Origin: Tritonibacter mobilis
GTDB taxonomy: Bacteria; Pseudomonadota; Alphaproteobacteria; Rhodobacterales; Rhodobacteraceae
Direction: 5' to 3'
DNA: 64,000 bases
NCBI RefSeq assembly: GCF_001681715.1
Contig: NZ_LNWY01000001.1
Coordinates: forward strand, 124,001-188,000
A program made the position numbers and the translations under genes. The notes under the pieces were generated by a model. The model made no database searches. It saw nothing but the letters and a program-made list of their open reading frames with translations, and had not been told where the DNA came from. This document shows, in pieces, positions 43,498 through 52,679 of the stretch. How positions within the stretch are numbered: position 1 is the stretch's first letter; each line of letters begins with the position of its first letter.

Positions 43498-45543
43498 TTA
43501 GATATCCTTCATCAGGCGCAATGCGTCATAGATCGCCGCGTGGGTGTTGCGTGCCGACACCGCATCGCCGATCCGAAACAGCTGGAACGCGCCATCTGGG
43601 TTGCGGCTGACCGTCTGTGATTGACCGGCAATTAGCGCCTCGTGATCGACTTCGCCATGGTTCACGCTCGCGGGGCGCAACTCCTGATACAGGTCATCAT
43701 TGGGCAAGGTGCCATAGTTCACCACCACCTGATCGTAGGTCTGATCATAGGTGAAATCGCTGTAATCCGTGCCAATCGTGGCAACCAGCTCGTTGCCCTT
43801 TTTGGCCACGCCTAGCAGGCGGCGAGTCACGGTGAAGGTCACATCCTTATCTTGTAGGGATCGCATATAAGGCACGAGGTTCATCGCCATGATCTCGGGC
43901 GCAAAGGTGCGGTCCGGGGTCATCACCTCAACCTCAGCGCCCGCCTCTGCTGCCACCTCTGCCGCCTGCAGGCCGGGATGGTCGCCGCTTTCGTCATAGA
44001 TCAGCACACGCCCTGCCGGTTTCACATCCCCCGCGATCAGATCCCAGGCCGAGACCACATGCGCCGCCTCTCGCCCGGTCTCGAACAGCTCCAGATTGGG
44101 CAGCCCCCCGGTGGCGATAATGACCACATCCGGGGTCTCCGCCAGCACATCGGCCTCTTCGGCCCAGGTATTAAAGTGAAACTGCACATCCCGCGCCGCG
44201 CATTGCGCCATGCGCCAGTCAATGATGGAGATCATCTCGCGGCGGCGTGGGGATTGTGCGGTCAGGCGGATCTGGCCACCGGGATCGGGCTGGGCCTCAA
44301 AGACCACCACCTTATGCCCGCGCTCGGCTGCGACGCGCGCCGCCTCCAGCCCCGCCGGACCTGCGCCGACGATCACCACTTTCTTGGAGGTCTCGGCGGC
44401 TGTGATCTCATGCGGCATCGTCAATTCGCGCCCGGTGGCGGCGTTATGAATGCACAGTGCATCGCCCGCCTGATAGATCCGGTCGAGACAATAGGTCGCC
44501 CCCACGCAGGGGCGGATGTCATCCTCGCGCCCCTCGCGGATTTTGCGCACCACATGCGGGTCGGCCATATGCGCCCGCGTCATGCCCACCATATCCAACA
44601 GCCCCGCCTGCACCGCATGGCGCGCGGTGGCCACATCGGGGATACGGGCCGCGTGAAACACCGGCAAGTCGGTTTCCTGTTTGACGCGGCCTGCAAAATC
44701 CAGATGCGGCGCGGATTTCATCCCCTGCACCGGGATCACATCGGTCATCGCCGGGTCGGTATGGATGCGCCCTCTGATCACATTGAGGAAATCCACCTGC
44801 CCTGTCGCACTCAGGATACGGGTGATTTCCAGCCCTTCCTCTGCGGTGATGCCGCCTTTTTGCACCTCATCCGCCGTGAACCGCATACCAACGATGAACG
44901 CGTCCCCCACCCGCTTGCGAATGGCCGAGAGCACATCCATCGGGAACCGCAGGCGGTTCTCCAAAGTATCCGCCCCATAGGGGCCGCTCAGATCATTGGT
45001 CAGCGGTGACCAGAACTGATCGATCAGATGGCCATAGGCCTGCAGCTCGATCCCATCCATGCCCCCGGCTTTCATACGTTCGGCGGCATCGGCGAAATCC
45101 GTGATGATACGCTCGATATCCCAGTCTTCGACAAGCTTGGGAAAGGCCCGGTGCGCCGGTTCGCGGTGCCGTGACGACGACACCGACGGCAGCCAGTCGC
45201 CCTTGTTCCATGTGGTGCGCCGGCCCAGATGCGTCAGCTGAATCATCACCGCGCAGCCGTGCTCGTGGCAGCCTTCGGTCAGGTCGGTGATCCACGGCAC
45301 CACCTCGTCCTTGTAGGCGAGGATATTGTTGAACACCGGCGGGCTGTCCTTTGAGACCGCCGCAGACCCCGCCGTCATCGCCAGCGCCACCCCGGCCTTT
45401 GCACGCTCCGCATGATAGGCGCGGTAGCGCGCCTTCGGCATGCCGTCCTCGGGGTAGGCCGGCTCATGACTGGTGGTCATGATACGGTTGCGAAGGGTCA
45501 GATGCTTGAGCTGAAAGGGCTGCAAAAGCGGATCGTGTGACAT
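43498..45543 (-). CDS. FMN/FAD oxidoreductase, probable N-methylproline (amine) demethylase
   Basis: 681 residues of the trimethylamine-dehydrogenase/dienoyl-CoA-reductase type. An N-terminal FMN TIM barrel ('LLQPFQLKHLTLRNRIMTTS', 'GMDGIELQAYGHLIDQFWSP') is followed by an iron-sulfur segment 'RPCVGATYCLDR...DALC', then a Rossmann FAD part ('KKVVIVGAGPAGLEAARVAAERGHKV') and an NAD-binding region. The usual C-x2-C-x2-C-x11-C cluster motif has Ala for the second Cys. Overall it most resembles N-methylproline demethylases of betaine catabolism. Divergent TetR gene and a neighbouring pyrroline-carboxylate reductase support proline-derivative metabolism. Substrate not proven. Confidence 0.75.
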   Translation of the reverse strand: MSHDPLLQPFQLKHLTLRNRIMTTSHEPAYPEDGMPKARYRAYHAERAKAGVALAMTAGSAAVSKDSPPVFNNILAYKDEVVPWITDLTEGCHEHGCAVMIQLTHLGRRTTWNKGDWLPSVSSSRHREPAHRAFPKLVEDWDIERIITDFADAAERMKAGGMDGIELQAYGHLIDQFWSPLTNDLSGPYGADTLENRLRFPMDVLSAIRKRVGDAFIVGMRFTADEVQKGGITAEEGLEITRILSATGQVDFLNVIRGRIHTDPAMTDVIPVQGMKSAPHLDFAGRVKQETDLPVFHAARIPDVATARHAVQAGLLDMVGMTRAHMADPHVVRKIREGREDDIRPCVGATYCLDRIYQAGDALCIHNAATGRELTMPHEITAAETSKKVVIVGAGPAGLEAARVAAERGHKVVVFEAQPDPGGQIRLTAQSPRRREMISIIDWRMAQCAARDVQFHFNTWAEEADVLAETPDVVIIATGGLPNLELFETGREAAHVVSAWDLIAGDVKPAGRVLIYDESGDHPGLQAAEVAAEAGAEVEVMTPDRTFAPEIMAMNLVPYMRSLQDKDVTFTVTRRLLGVAKKGNELVATIGTDYSDFTYDQTYDQVVVNYGTLPNDDLYQELRPASVNHGEVDHEALIAGQSQTVSRNPDGAFQLFRIGDAVSARNTHAAIYDALRLMKDI

Positions 45544-45579
45544 GGCGCTGCCTCATGGAATCAGGTGACTTGACACAAG

Positions 45580-45618
45580 TGTAAAGTCAGCCTGCACCCC
45601 GATTGACACTTGTGTCAA
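45580..45618. promoter_or_regulatory. Paired palindromes between flavoprotein and TetR genes
   Basis: TTGACAC-TT-GTGTCAA (45603-45618) is a perfect 7-base-arm palindrome. A second, right-shortened copy TTGACACAAGTGT lies at 45580-45592, about 23 bases away (two helical turns). They sit in the 93-base divergent gap, so the TetR regulator probably binds both and controls both directions. TTGACA inside the sites may double as -35 elements. Confidence 0.75.
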
Positions 45619-45636
45619 TTATTTTAGAGTGCCCGC

Positions 45637-46257
45637 ATGTCCAAACCCACCTCCCCTCGCCCGCGCGGCTCGCGCGACCTCTGGCTCGATGCCGCGCTTG
45701 ATCTCTTAGTCTCAAGTGGGATCGACGCGGTGAAAATCATGCCGCTGGCCCGCGCCGTGGATCAAACGCGCACGGGGTTCTACTGGTATTTCAAGGATCT
45801 CGGCGCGTTGCACGACGCTATGGTTGAGACATGGGAGGCCCGCAACACCGGCCAGATACAGGCCCGCTGCGAGGCCCCGGCGCAGACCATCAACACAGCC
45901 CTGTTCAACCTGATGGACTGCTGGCTGGATCCGACCCTGTTTGATGCGCGCCTCGATCTGGCGATCCGCAACTGGGCGCGCAATGACACCACATTGGCGG
46001 CGCGGCTTGACGCGGCGGATAACGCCCGCATCGCCGCCGTGCACAACATGTTCCTGCGCTTTGGCTACAGCAGGGAACAGGCCGATGTCAGAAGCCTCAC
46101 CACGATTTACACGCAGGTGGGCTATATCTCGATGGAGGTCGAAGAGGACCCTGTCGCGCGGCTGAACCGCGTACCACATTACGTGGAGATGTTTTCAGGC
46201 CAGCCCCCGACACAGGCGGAAATCGCAGCGTTCATGGCGCGCCACACGTCGGGCTAG
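45637..46257 (+). CDS. TetR-family transcriptional regulator
   Basis: 206 residues with an N-terminal TetR DNA-binding domain: 'LWLDAALDLLVSSGIDAVKI' and recognition helix 'ARAVDQTRTGFYWYFKDLGALHDAMVETW' (in two parts), where TGFYWYF is the typical turn into the fourth helix. The ligand-binding domain is all-helical. It is divergent from the flavoprotein gene with palindromes between them. Its stop overlaps the end of the convergent P5C-reductase-like gene by four bases. Confidence 0.9.
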   Translation: MSKPTSPRPRGSRDLWLDAALDLLVSSGIDAVKIMPLARAVDQTRTGFYWYFKDLGALHDAMVETWEARNTGQIQARCEAPAQTINTALFNLMDCWLDPTLFDARLDLAIRNWARNDTTLAARLDAADNARIAAVHNMFLRFGYSREQADVRSLTTIYTQVGYISMEVEEDPVARLNRVPHYVEMFSGQPPTQAEIAAFMARHTSG

Positions 46258-47045
46258 CCAATGGTGCGGCAACGGGCGACCGCGGCGTCCAGCCCTTTTG
46301 CGAGCTTTGCGCCAATGTCTGATGCCCGCAGCACCTCCAGCCCCGCAGCCGTGGTGCCTGCGTAGTCGATCATCTCTTGCACATGATCGCTGGGACGGGC
46401 CGCGCCTGTCGCCATCATCTGCCCGGCACCGAGGAACAACTGCCGTACTGCCTTGTCGGCGACCTCGGGCGGCAGGCCCTTGGCCTCGGCGTACTCCGCC
46501 ATCACCTCGGCAAAATAGGCGACAAACCCCGGCACCGGCCCGGTCATCGCGGTGAAAACGTCCAGATGCGCCTCCTGCGTGATCCGGTCCGTGCTGCCGC
46601 AGGCCTCAAACAGCGCCGTGGCAAAGGCGCGATCCGCATCCGATGTGGCCTCTGTCGCAACCCACGGCGAATAGGCAAGCCGCTCTGCCGCCGCCGGGCT
46701 GCTCATGGCGCGAATGATCCGCGTTGCCCCGGTCATCTCGGAAATCCGGTCAATGGTAATCCCCGCCATGACGGAGATCACCAGCTTGTCTTTGAGGTCC
46801 AGCGACAGCGTGCCCATCGCCGCAGGTGGCACGCACAACAGCACCACGTCCGAGGCCGCAATCAGGGCTGTCGTGTCCGTGGTGATGCTCAGCCCCGGAT
46901 AATCGGAGAACCCGTCAAGCTGCCCGGACCGCGACGCCACCCAGATCCGCTCCTCGGCGATCATCTGCGCCTGCACAACCGCGCGCAGGATCGCACTGCC
47001 CAGCATGCCCGTCCCTCCGATGATACCGAATGTCTGGTCTGCCAT
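46254..47045 (-). CDS. Pyrroline-5-carboxylate reductase family protein
   Basis: 263 residues with an N-terminal Rossmann motif 'FGIIGGTGMLGSAILRAV', 'ASDVVLLCVPPAAMGTL', 'LVISVMAGITIDRI' and the C-terminal dimer helices 'FTAMTGPVPGFVAYFAEVM' and 'RQLFLGAGQMM', all ProC-type. Similarity to standard ProC is partial (for example GGTGMLG rather than GxGxMA), so the substrate may be a related imine. It ends the leftward transporter operon, 24 bases after the oppF-type gene. It would reduce an imine formed from a proline derivative using NAD(P)H. Confidence 0.78.
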   Translation of the reverse strand: MADQTFGIIGGTGMLGSAILRAVVQAQMIAEERIWVASRSGQLDGFSDYPGLSITTDTTALIAASDVVLLCVPPAAMGTLSLDLKDKLVISVMAGITIDRISEMTGATRIIRAMSSPAAAERLAYSPWVATEATSDADRAFATALFEACGSTDRITQEAHLDVFTAMTGPVPGFVAYFAEVMAEYAEAKGLPPEVADKAVRQLFLGAGQMMATGAARPSDHVQEMIDYAGTTAAGLEVLRASDIGAKLAKGLDAAVARCRTIG

Positions 47046-47069
47046 GGCACTGCGCTCCTGTTGTCTGTG

Positions 47070-48035
47070 TCAGCCCTCCGCCACGTGACAGGCGACTCGG
47101 GTAGTGCCGATCCTGCGCATCTCGGGACGTTCTTGTCGACAGATGTCACCCGCCAGCGGGCAGCGCGGGTGGAAGGCGCAGCCGGGCGGCGGGTTGATCG
47201 GATCGGGGATTTCACCCTCGGGCGGGGCCACCTCGCGGCCAAACCCATCCATACGCGGTGCGGCCTCCAGCAGCATCTGCGTATAGGGGTGTTTGGGGCG
47301 CTCGAACAGCTCGTCCGGTGCGCCCTCCTCAACAAGACGCCCGAGGTAGAGCACCCCGATTCGATCCGCCATATGCTGCACCACCGTCAGGTCGTGCGTG
47401 ATCAGCACATACGTGAGGCCAAAGTTGTCCTTGAGGTCGCTCATCAGGTTCAGCACCTGCGACTGCACCGACACATCCAGCGCCGAGGTGGGCTCGTCAC
47501 AGACGATCAAACGCGGCTCGGACGCGAGAGCACGGGCAATACAGATCCGCTGCCGCTGCCCGCCGGAGAATTCATGCGGGAACTTGCCCGCGTCCTTCAC
47601 CGAGAGACCCACCTGTTCCAGCAGGCGTTCGGCCAGCCCATCGGTCTTGCCACCGCGCGCCGCCACGGGTTCGACGATAATGTCACGCACCCGCCAGCGC
47701 GGGTTGAGCGAGGCATAGGGGTCCTGAAAGATCATCTGGATGTCAGAACGGATCGCATTGACCTTGGCGGCGTCGGTCTCGTTCGCCAGATCGACGCCTT
47801 CGATCTCCACGTTGCCACCCGAGGGATTGAGCAACCCGACGAGCATGCGGCCAATGGTGGATTTGCCGGACCCGGATTCGCCAACCAGCGCATAGGTGGT
47901 CTGCGGCTCGACCTCGAAATCCACATCTGATACGGCGGTCAGAAAGGCCTTGGGTTCACGTTCGATCACCCGGTTCAGCCAGGGTTTGGAGACGTCAAAC
48001 ACACGGCTCAGGTTCTTGACGGAGACAAGCGCCAT
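47070..48035 (-). CDS. Dipeptide/oligopeptide ABC transporter ATPase (OppF/DppF)
   Basis: 321 residues: Walker A 'GESGSGKSTIGRMLVGL', signature 'FSGGQRQRICIARAL', Walker B 'LIVCDEPTSALDVSVQ' and H-loop 'VLITHDLTVV'. The C-terminal oligopeptide-type extension 'PDPINPPPGCAFHPRCPLAGDICRQ' carries the cysteines that bind an Fe-S cluster in DppD-like proteins. ATG overlaps the preceding stop as TGATG. Partner of the next ATPase; drives import through the two permeases. Confidence 0.92.
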   Translation of the reverse strand: MALVSVKNLSRVFDVSKPWLNRVIEREPKAFLTAVSDVDFEVEPQTTYALVGESGSGKSTIGRMLVGLLNPSGGNVEIEGVDLANETDAAKVNAIRSDIQMIFQDPYASLNPRWRVRDIIVEPVAARGGKTDGLAERLLEQVGLSVKDAGKFPHEFSGGQRQRICIARALASEPRLIVCDEPTSALDVSVQSQVLNLMSDLKDNFGLTYVLITHDLTVVQHMADRIGVLYLGRLVEEGAPDELFERPKHPYTQMLLEAAPRMDGFGREVAPPEGEIPDPINPPPGCAFHPRCPLAGDICRQERPEMRRIGTTRVACHVAEG

Positions 48036-49009
48036 CAGGAGGCCTCCTCATGTTGTAGCGGGAACCAGCAGGCAGCGGCAGCACCGTCGACCTTGGGCGC
48101 AGGTGCCTGTCGGCATTTGTCGGCCACGCGCGGGCAGCGCGGATTGAAGGCACAGCCATCGGGGACCGCATCCAGACGCGGCATGGCGCCGGGGATCTGG
48201 TGCAGACGTTTCTGCCCGCGCGACGCCAGTGGCGTCGAGGCCATCAAGCCATGGGTATAGGGGTGCTCCGGCGCGGTGATCACATCGCGCACCGGGCCAA
48301 GCTCGGCCAGGCGTCCGGCATACATCACCGCCACGCGATCTGCGGCCTCGGCAATCACGCCCATGTCATGCGTAATCAACATCACCGCCGTGCCCCGCTC
48401 ACGACAAAGCCGTTTCAGCAGCGCAATGATCTGCGCCTGTACGGACACATCAAGCGCGGTTGTCGGCTCGTCCGCGATCACCAAAGACGGCTCGGCACAG
48501 AGCGCCAGCGCGATCACCACCCGCTGGCGCATGCCGCCGGAAAATTCGTGCGGGTAGCTGTTTACGCGTTTGGCAGCGCCCGGAATGCCGACCTCTTCGA
48601 GGGCGGCCACGGCGCGTTTCTCGGCCTCGGATTTGCTGATCGGCAAATGGGTCAGCATGGTCTCCACCAGTTGATCCCCGATCCGCAACAGCGGATTGAG
48701 CGAGGTCAGCGGGTCCTGAAAGACCATACCGATTTCCTTGCCCCGCAAGCGGCGCAGCGCGTCGCCCTTCAGGGTGTCGATGCGTTTGCCATTAAGCCAG
48801 ATCTCACCAGAGGAGACATGCGCCGGCGGATTGAGCAGGCCGATGACGGCATTGCCCGCCATCGACTTGCCCGCGCCGCTTTCGCCAACGATGCCGAGGA
48901 TCTCGCCCTTGGCAATGTCATAAGAGACGCCATCGACCGGTTTAAGAATGCCGTGGCGGGTTGGGATTTCCACACAAAGGTTGCGGATGGACAGAACTGG
49001 GTCAGCCAT
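48035..49009 (-). CDS. Dipeptide/oligopeptide ABC transporter ATPase (OppD/DppD)
   Basis: 324 residues: Walker A 'GESGAGKSMAGNAVIGLL', signature 'FSGGMRQRVVIALAL', Walker B 'LVIADEPTTALDVSVQ', and a C-terminal 'PRLDAVPDGCAFNPRCPRVADKC' cysteine region. Overlaps both neighbours by single bases (TAATG and TGATG), so the four transport genes are translated in step. Confidence 0.92.
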   Translation of the reverse strand: MADPVLSIRNLCVEIPTRHGILKPVDGVSYDIAKGEILGIVGESGAGKSMAGNAVIGLLNPPAHVSSGEIWLNGKRIDTLKGDALRRLRGKEIGMVFQDPLTSLNPLLRIGDQLVETMLTHLPISKSEAEKRAVAALEEVGIPGAAKRVNSYPHEFSGGMRQRVVIALALCAEPSLVIADEPTTALDVSVQAQIIALLKRLCRERGTAVMLITHDMGVIAEAADRVAVMYAGRLAELGPVRDVITAPEHPYTHGLMASTPLASRGQKRLHQIPGAMPRLDAVPDGCAFNPRCPRVADKCRQAPAPKVDGAAAACWFPLQHEEAS

Positions 49010-49950
49010 TAGCGAAGCCTCGGGTTCAGGGCGTCACGCAGCCAGTCGCCCAGCAGGTTGACGCTGAGCGCCAGTCCCAACAGCGTGATCGCAGGGAAGA
49101 GAAGAATCCACCATTCGCCAGAGAACAGGAAGCCCTGCCCGATGCGAATGAGTGTACCAAGAGACGGCTGGGTCGGCGGCGCGCCCACCCCGAGGAACGA
49201 CAGCGTCGCCTCGGCAATGATCGCCAGCGCCAGCGAGATGGTGGCGATGACCAACACCGGCGACAGCACATTGGGCAGGATATGCCGCAACATGATCGCA
49301 CCGGAGCGTCGTCCGATCAGCCGGGCGGCCTCGACGTATTCCTTGTTCTTCTCAACAAGGGTCGCGCCACGCACCACGCGGGCAAACTGCACCCAATCCG
49401 ACAGGCCAATCGCAAGGATCAGCACCCAGATCGCCATCTGATCGCGGTATTCCACCGGGGTGATGCCCTTAGCGACACCAAAGATCAGCATCGCCACAAG
49501 GATCGACGGAAAGGTCAGCTGTACATCGGCAATCCGCATAATCACCGTCTCAACCCAGCCACCGAGGTAGCCGGACAACAAGCCCAGCGTGATCCCAAGC
49601 ACCATGGCAAACAGAACGGCAGCGACGCCAACGAACAGCGAAATCCGCATACCATAAAGGATGGTCGAGAACACATCGCGGCCCTGATCGTCGGTCCCCA
49701 TAAAGAACGTCTCACCCGTGAAATCATTGGGCGACATCGGCGGCGTGAAGCCGTTCATCAGGTTGAGCGAGGCCGGATCAAACGGGTTGGTGGGCGCAAT
49801 CAGCGGCGCAAAGACCGCCGACAGCACCAGAACCAGAACCACCACGGTGGAGACCACCGCCACGGGCGAGCGTTTGAAGGTATAGAACAGATCGCTTTCC
49901 AGCGCGGTGCGCAGGCGCGATTTCTGGGCGGGGGTAGATGTCCCGGACAT
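49009..49950 (-). CDS. Dipeptide/oligopeptide ABC transporter permease (OppC/DppC)
   Basis: 313 residues with an N-terminal cytoplasmic tail, a first TM helix 'VAVVSTVVVLVLVLSAVFAPL', the periplasmic 'HFFMGTDDQGRDVFSTILYG'-type block (here 'FFMGTDDQGRDVFSTILYGM'), and the EAA loop 'YVEAARLIGRRSGAIMLRHILPN'. This is the canonical OppC layout. It pairs with the OppB-type permease, whose stop it overlaps by one base. Confidence 0.92.
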   Translation of the reverse strand: MSGTSTPAQKSRLRTALESDLFYTFKRSPVAVVSTVVVLVLVLSAVFAPLIAPTNPFDPASLNLMNGFTPPMSPNDFTGETFFMGTDDQGRDVFSTILYGMRISLFVGVAAVLFAMVLGITLGLLSGYLGGWVETVIMRIADVQLTFPSILVAMLIFGVAKGITPVEYRDQMAIWVLILAIGLSDWVQFARVVRGATLVEKNKEYVEAARLIGRRSGAIMLRHILPNVLSPVLVIATISLALAIIAEATLSFLGVGAPPTQPSLGTLIRIGQGFLFSGEWWILLFPAITLLGLALSVNLLGDWLRDALNPRLR

Positions 49951-50930
49951 TAGTGACCTCCCTTGCGATCAACGCGCAGACGCGGATCGATAAAGAAATA
50001 GAGGATATCGACGATCAGGTTGATGCCCACGAACATGACGGAGATCAGCATCAGATAGGCTGCCATCACCGGGATATCGACGAACTGGATCGCGTTGATG
50101 AACAACAGGCCGACACCGGGCCACTGGAACACCGTCTCGGTGATAATGGCGAATGCGATGATCGCGCCGACTTGCAGGCCGATCACGGTGATCACCGGCA
50201 CCATGGTGTTCTTCAGCGCGTGACGGAAATGCACGGTGCGATCCCGCAGACCACGGGCGCGGGCAAAGCGGATATAATCCTGCCGAAGCACCTCCAGCAT
50301 TTCCGAGCGCACCAGTCGCATGATGAGCGTCATCTGATAAAGCCCCAGCGTGATCGACGGCAGGATCAGCGCCTTGAGGCCGCTTGCGGTCAGGAACCCC
50401 GTGCTCCAGCCACCAAGATCGACCACCTCGCCGCGCCCGAAACTCGGCAACCACCCCAGTTCCACAGAAAACAGATAAATCAGCAGGATACCAATCAGGA
50501 AGGTCGGCAAGGACACCCCGATGAGGGAGCCGGACATAATGAGATTGGCCGTGATCCCGTTTCGCTTGATGGCGGTAAAGACCCCAAGCGCAATGCCGAA
50601 TATGATTGCCAGAATGCCCGAGACCGCCGCCAGTTCCAGTGTTGCGGGCGCGCGTTCCATCAGGATGTCGATAACCGGGCGCCCCTGCCGGTAGCTGACC
50701 CCGAAATTGCCCTGCACGGCGTTTTCCAGAAACCGGTAGTATTGCACCACAAAGGGCTGATCGAGGCCAAGTTGTCCGCGCAGCCGTTCGATGTCCTCGG
50801 CGGTGCGTTCCTGGCCCAGCATGTTGTCGATCGGGTCACCGACAAAGCGGAACATGGCAAAGGCCACGAGTCCGACGATAAGAAGAACCAGCGCGGATTG
50901 GGCCACGCGCCGGATGATATAAGCGAGCAT
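49950..50930 (-). CDS. Dipeptide/oligopeptide ABC transporter permease (OppB/DppB)
   Basis: 326 residues with six predicted TM helices. N-terminal 'IIRRVAQSALVLLIVGLVAFAM', the conserved 'GDPIDNMLG' loop, 'LGLDQPFVVQYYRFL', and the EAA loop 'QDYIRFARARGLRDRTVHFRHALKN' (two parts). Separated from the upstream binding-protein gene by 63 bases holding a hairpin. Confidence 0.92.
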   Translation of the reverse strand: MLAYIIRRVAQSALVLLIVGLVAFAMFRFVGDPIDNMLGQERTAEDIERLRGQLGLDQPFVVQYYRFLENAVQGNFGVSYRQGRPVIDILMERAPATLELAAVSGILAIIFGIALGVFTAIKRNGITANLIMSGSLIGVSLPTFLIGILLIYLFSVELGWLPSFGRGEVVDLGGWSTGFLTASGLKALILPSITLGLYQMTLIMRLVRSEMLEVLRQDYIRFARARGLRDRTVHFRHALKNTMVPVITVIGLQVGAIIAFAIITETVFQWPGVGLLFINAIQFVDIPVMAAYLMLISVMFVGINLIVDILYFFIDPRLRVDRKGGH

Positions 50931-50957
50931 ATCCGTGCTCTCCTGTGGGTGGATGAA

Positions 50958-50973
50958 GGGGGCCGAAGCCCCC
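50958..50973 (-). promoter_or_regulatory. Hairpin between binding-protein and permease genes
   Basis: GGGGGC-CGAA-GCCCCC, a tight tetraloop stem in the 63-base gap, without a T run. It probably guards the 3' end of the binding-protein message, as at the dctP-dctQ and lsrB-aldolase gaps. Confidence 0.6.
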
Positions 50974-50993
50974 GTCTGCCTTGATGAGCGGCG

Positions 50994-52571
50994 TTAGTTA
51001 ACGGAGACCCAGCGCAGAATAAAGAAGTTATCCGGCCTTTGGGTCAGGGTGACGTTGCTGCCGGTGCCCCAGACCAGCGGTTGCACATAAAGCGGCACAT
51101 AGGCGGTCTCGTCCTGCAAGACCTGCGCCACCTCATCGAGCATCCCCTGCCGGGTCGGCTCATCGATCTCGGACTGGATCTTGGGCAGCAGTTCATCCAC
51201 GCGCGCGTTGGAATAGCCGCCAAAGTTCCACGAACCGAGCTTCTTTTCCTCATTGGGGGTTGCTGCAAGGAAACGGATCGGGTGTTCCGCATCGAACGTG
51301 CCCGGCGACCAGCCCAGAAGGTACATGTCATAGTTTCCGGCCCGCAACTCTGGCCAGTAATTCTGCACCGGCATCGCATCCAGCGTTGCCTTCAGTCCCA
51401 CTTGCGCCAGCATGGCGGTCACGGCCTGACAGACCGCCTCGTCATTGAGATAGCGGTTGTTGGAGCATTTCAGACCAAAGGAGAACCCATCCGGATAACC
51501 TGCCTCGGCCAGCAGAGCCTTCGCGGCCTCCGGATCATAGGCAGGCGCATCCGCGAGTGCCTCGGAATAGCCCCGCATCGCACTGCTCACCAGTTGGTTC
51601 ACTGGCTCGGCATTGCCACGCATGATGGTGCGCAGGATCGCGGGCACATTGATGGCATGGGCCACAGCCTTGCGCACGCGCGCATCGGCAAAAGGGTTGC
51701 CCTCGGTTTCGGCGGAATATTTCAACGCCTCCGCCTGATGCGGGAAGCCCAGCATCATCACACGCGCCTCGATGCCCTGCACGACCTGCACATCCGGGTT
51801 GCCTTGCAGGCGCTGAACGTCCTGAATGGGCACCGGGTTGATCATATCGACATCCCCCGACAGCAGCGCCGCAAGCGCTGTGGCCGGGTTCTGGATCGGC
51901 GTCATTTCCGCACGGGTGATGTTGTGCTCGGGCTCACCCCACCAATCCGCAAAAGGCTCCAACACCGTGCGCAGGCCCGGCTCGCGGGTTGTCACACGAA
52001 ACGCGCCGGTGCCATTGGCATTGAGCGTGGCAAAGTTGCCGCTTTCCTTGTCGGGGCGGGTCGCGGCGTTGGCCTCGGCCCAGCCGCTGTCCATGATCAT
52101 CCAGTTGGCGATGCTGTCGGGAAAGATCGGGTTGGGAGAATGGGTCAGGAAATCAACGGTGTAGTCATCGACCCTGACCACATCCGAGACCGGCGCAAAC
52201 CAGCTGGCCGTGTCCGATTCCGGGCTGGATGCACGCTCATAAGAGAACACCACATCCTCTGCGTCAAAGGTGCTGCCGTCCTGAAACGTCACCCCCTCGC
52301 GCAGGAAAAACCGCCAGCCTTCACCCTCGCCGATCGGCTCCCAGCCGGTGGCCAGCGCAGGCTCGATGCTCATATCCTTGCCGCGCCGCACGAGGCCTTC
52401 ATAGACGTTGTTCAAGAACCCCAAAACGGGGGTGGAGTTGACCGCATGCGGGTCCATGGTCTGCGGATCGGTGGTCACCGCCCATGAAAATTCCTTGGCC
52501 TGAGCGGCGGGCACAAGAGCTGCGGGGAGAATGGCTGCCGCGCAGGCAGCGGTGCGTAAGAGACGGAGCAT
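50994..52571 (-). CDS. ABC transporter substrate-binding protein, dipeptide family (first copy)
   Basis: 525 residues of the SBP_bac_5 (DppA/OppA) family with a signal peptide of about 25 residues ending 'AAQA'. Family blocks are 'FSWAVTTDPQTMDPHAVNST', 'YEGLVRRGKDMSIEPALATGWE', 'FFLREGVTFQDGSTFDAEDVVFSYERA' (two parts) and 'RKAVAHAINVPAILRTIM'. The ATG at 52571 is chosen because the signal begins there and AAAGGAC precedes it. It may bind peptides or other amino-acid derivatives. Confidence 0.9.
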   Translation of the reverse strand: MLRLLRTAACAAAILPAALVPAAQAKEFSWAVTTDPQTMDPHAVNSTPVLGFLNNVYEGLVRRGKDMSIEPALATGWEPIGEGEGWRFFLREGVTFQDGSTFDAEDVVFSYERASSPESDTASWFAPVSDVVRVDDYTVDFLTHSPNPIFPDSIANWMIMDSGWAEANAATRPDKESGNFATLNANGTGAFRVTTREPGLRTVLEPFADWWGEPEHNITRAEMTPIQNPATALAALLSGDVDMINPVPIQDVQRLQGNPDVQVVQGIEARVMMLGFPHQAEALKYSAETEGNPFADARVRKAVAHAINVPAILRTIMRGNAEPVNQLVSSAMRGYSEALADAPAYDPEAAKALLAEAGYPDGFSFGLKCSNNRYLNDEAVCQAVTAMLAQVGLKATLDAMPVQNYWPELRAGNYDMYLLGWSPGTFDAEHPIRFLAATPNEEKKLGSWNFGGYSNARVDELLPKIQSEIDEPTRQGMLDEVAQVLQDETAYVPLYVQPLVWGTGSNVTLTQRPDNFFILRWVSVN

Positions 52572-52599
52572 CGGGAAGTCCTTTCCGGTCAATGCGCGT

Positions 52600-52629
52600 G
52601 TCGCCGGGATGCGTATGCGCCCCGGCGAC
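52600..52629 (-). promoter_or_regulatory. Hairpin between the two binding-protein genes
   Basis: Perfect 9-base arms GTCGCCGGG and CCCGGCGAC enclose a 12-base loop. It lies 50 bases after the stop of the second-copy gene and about 30 before the start of the first copy. It may partly uncouple the two or protect the upstream message. Confidence 0.55.
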
Positions 52630-52679
52630 CTTGGCATGTCATGCAGCACACCGGGCACGCCGGTACGCTGCGACAGAGA

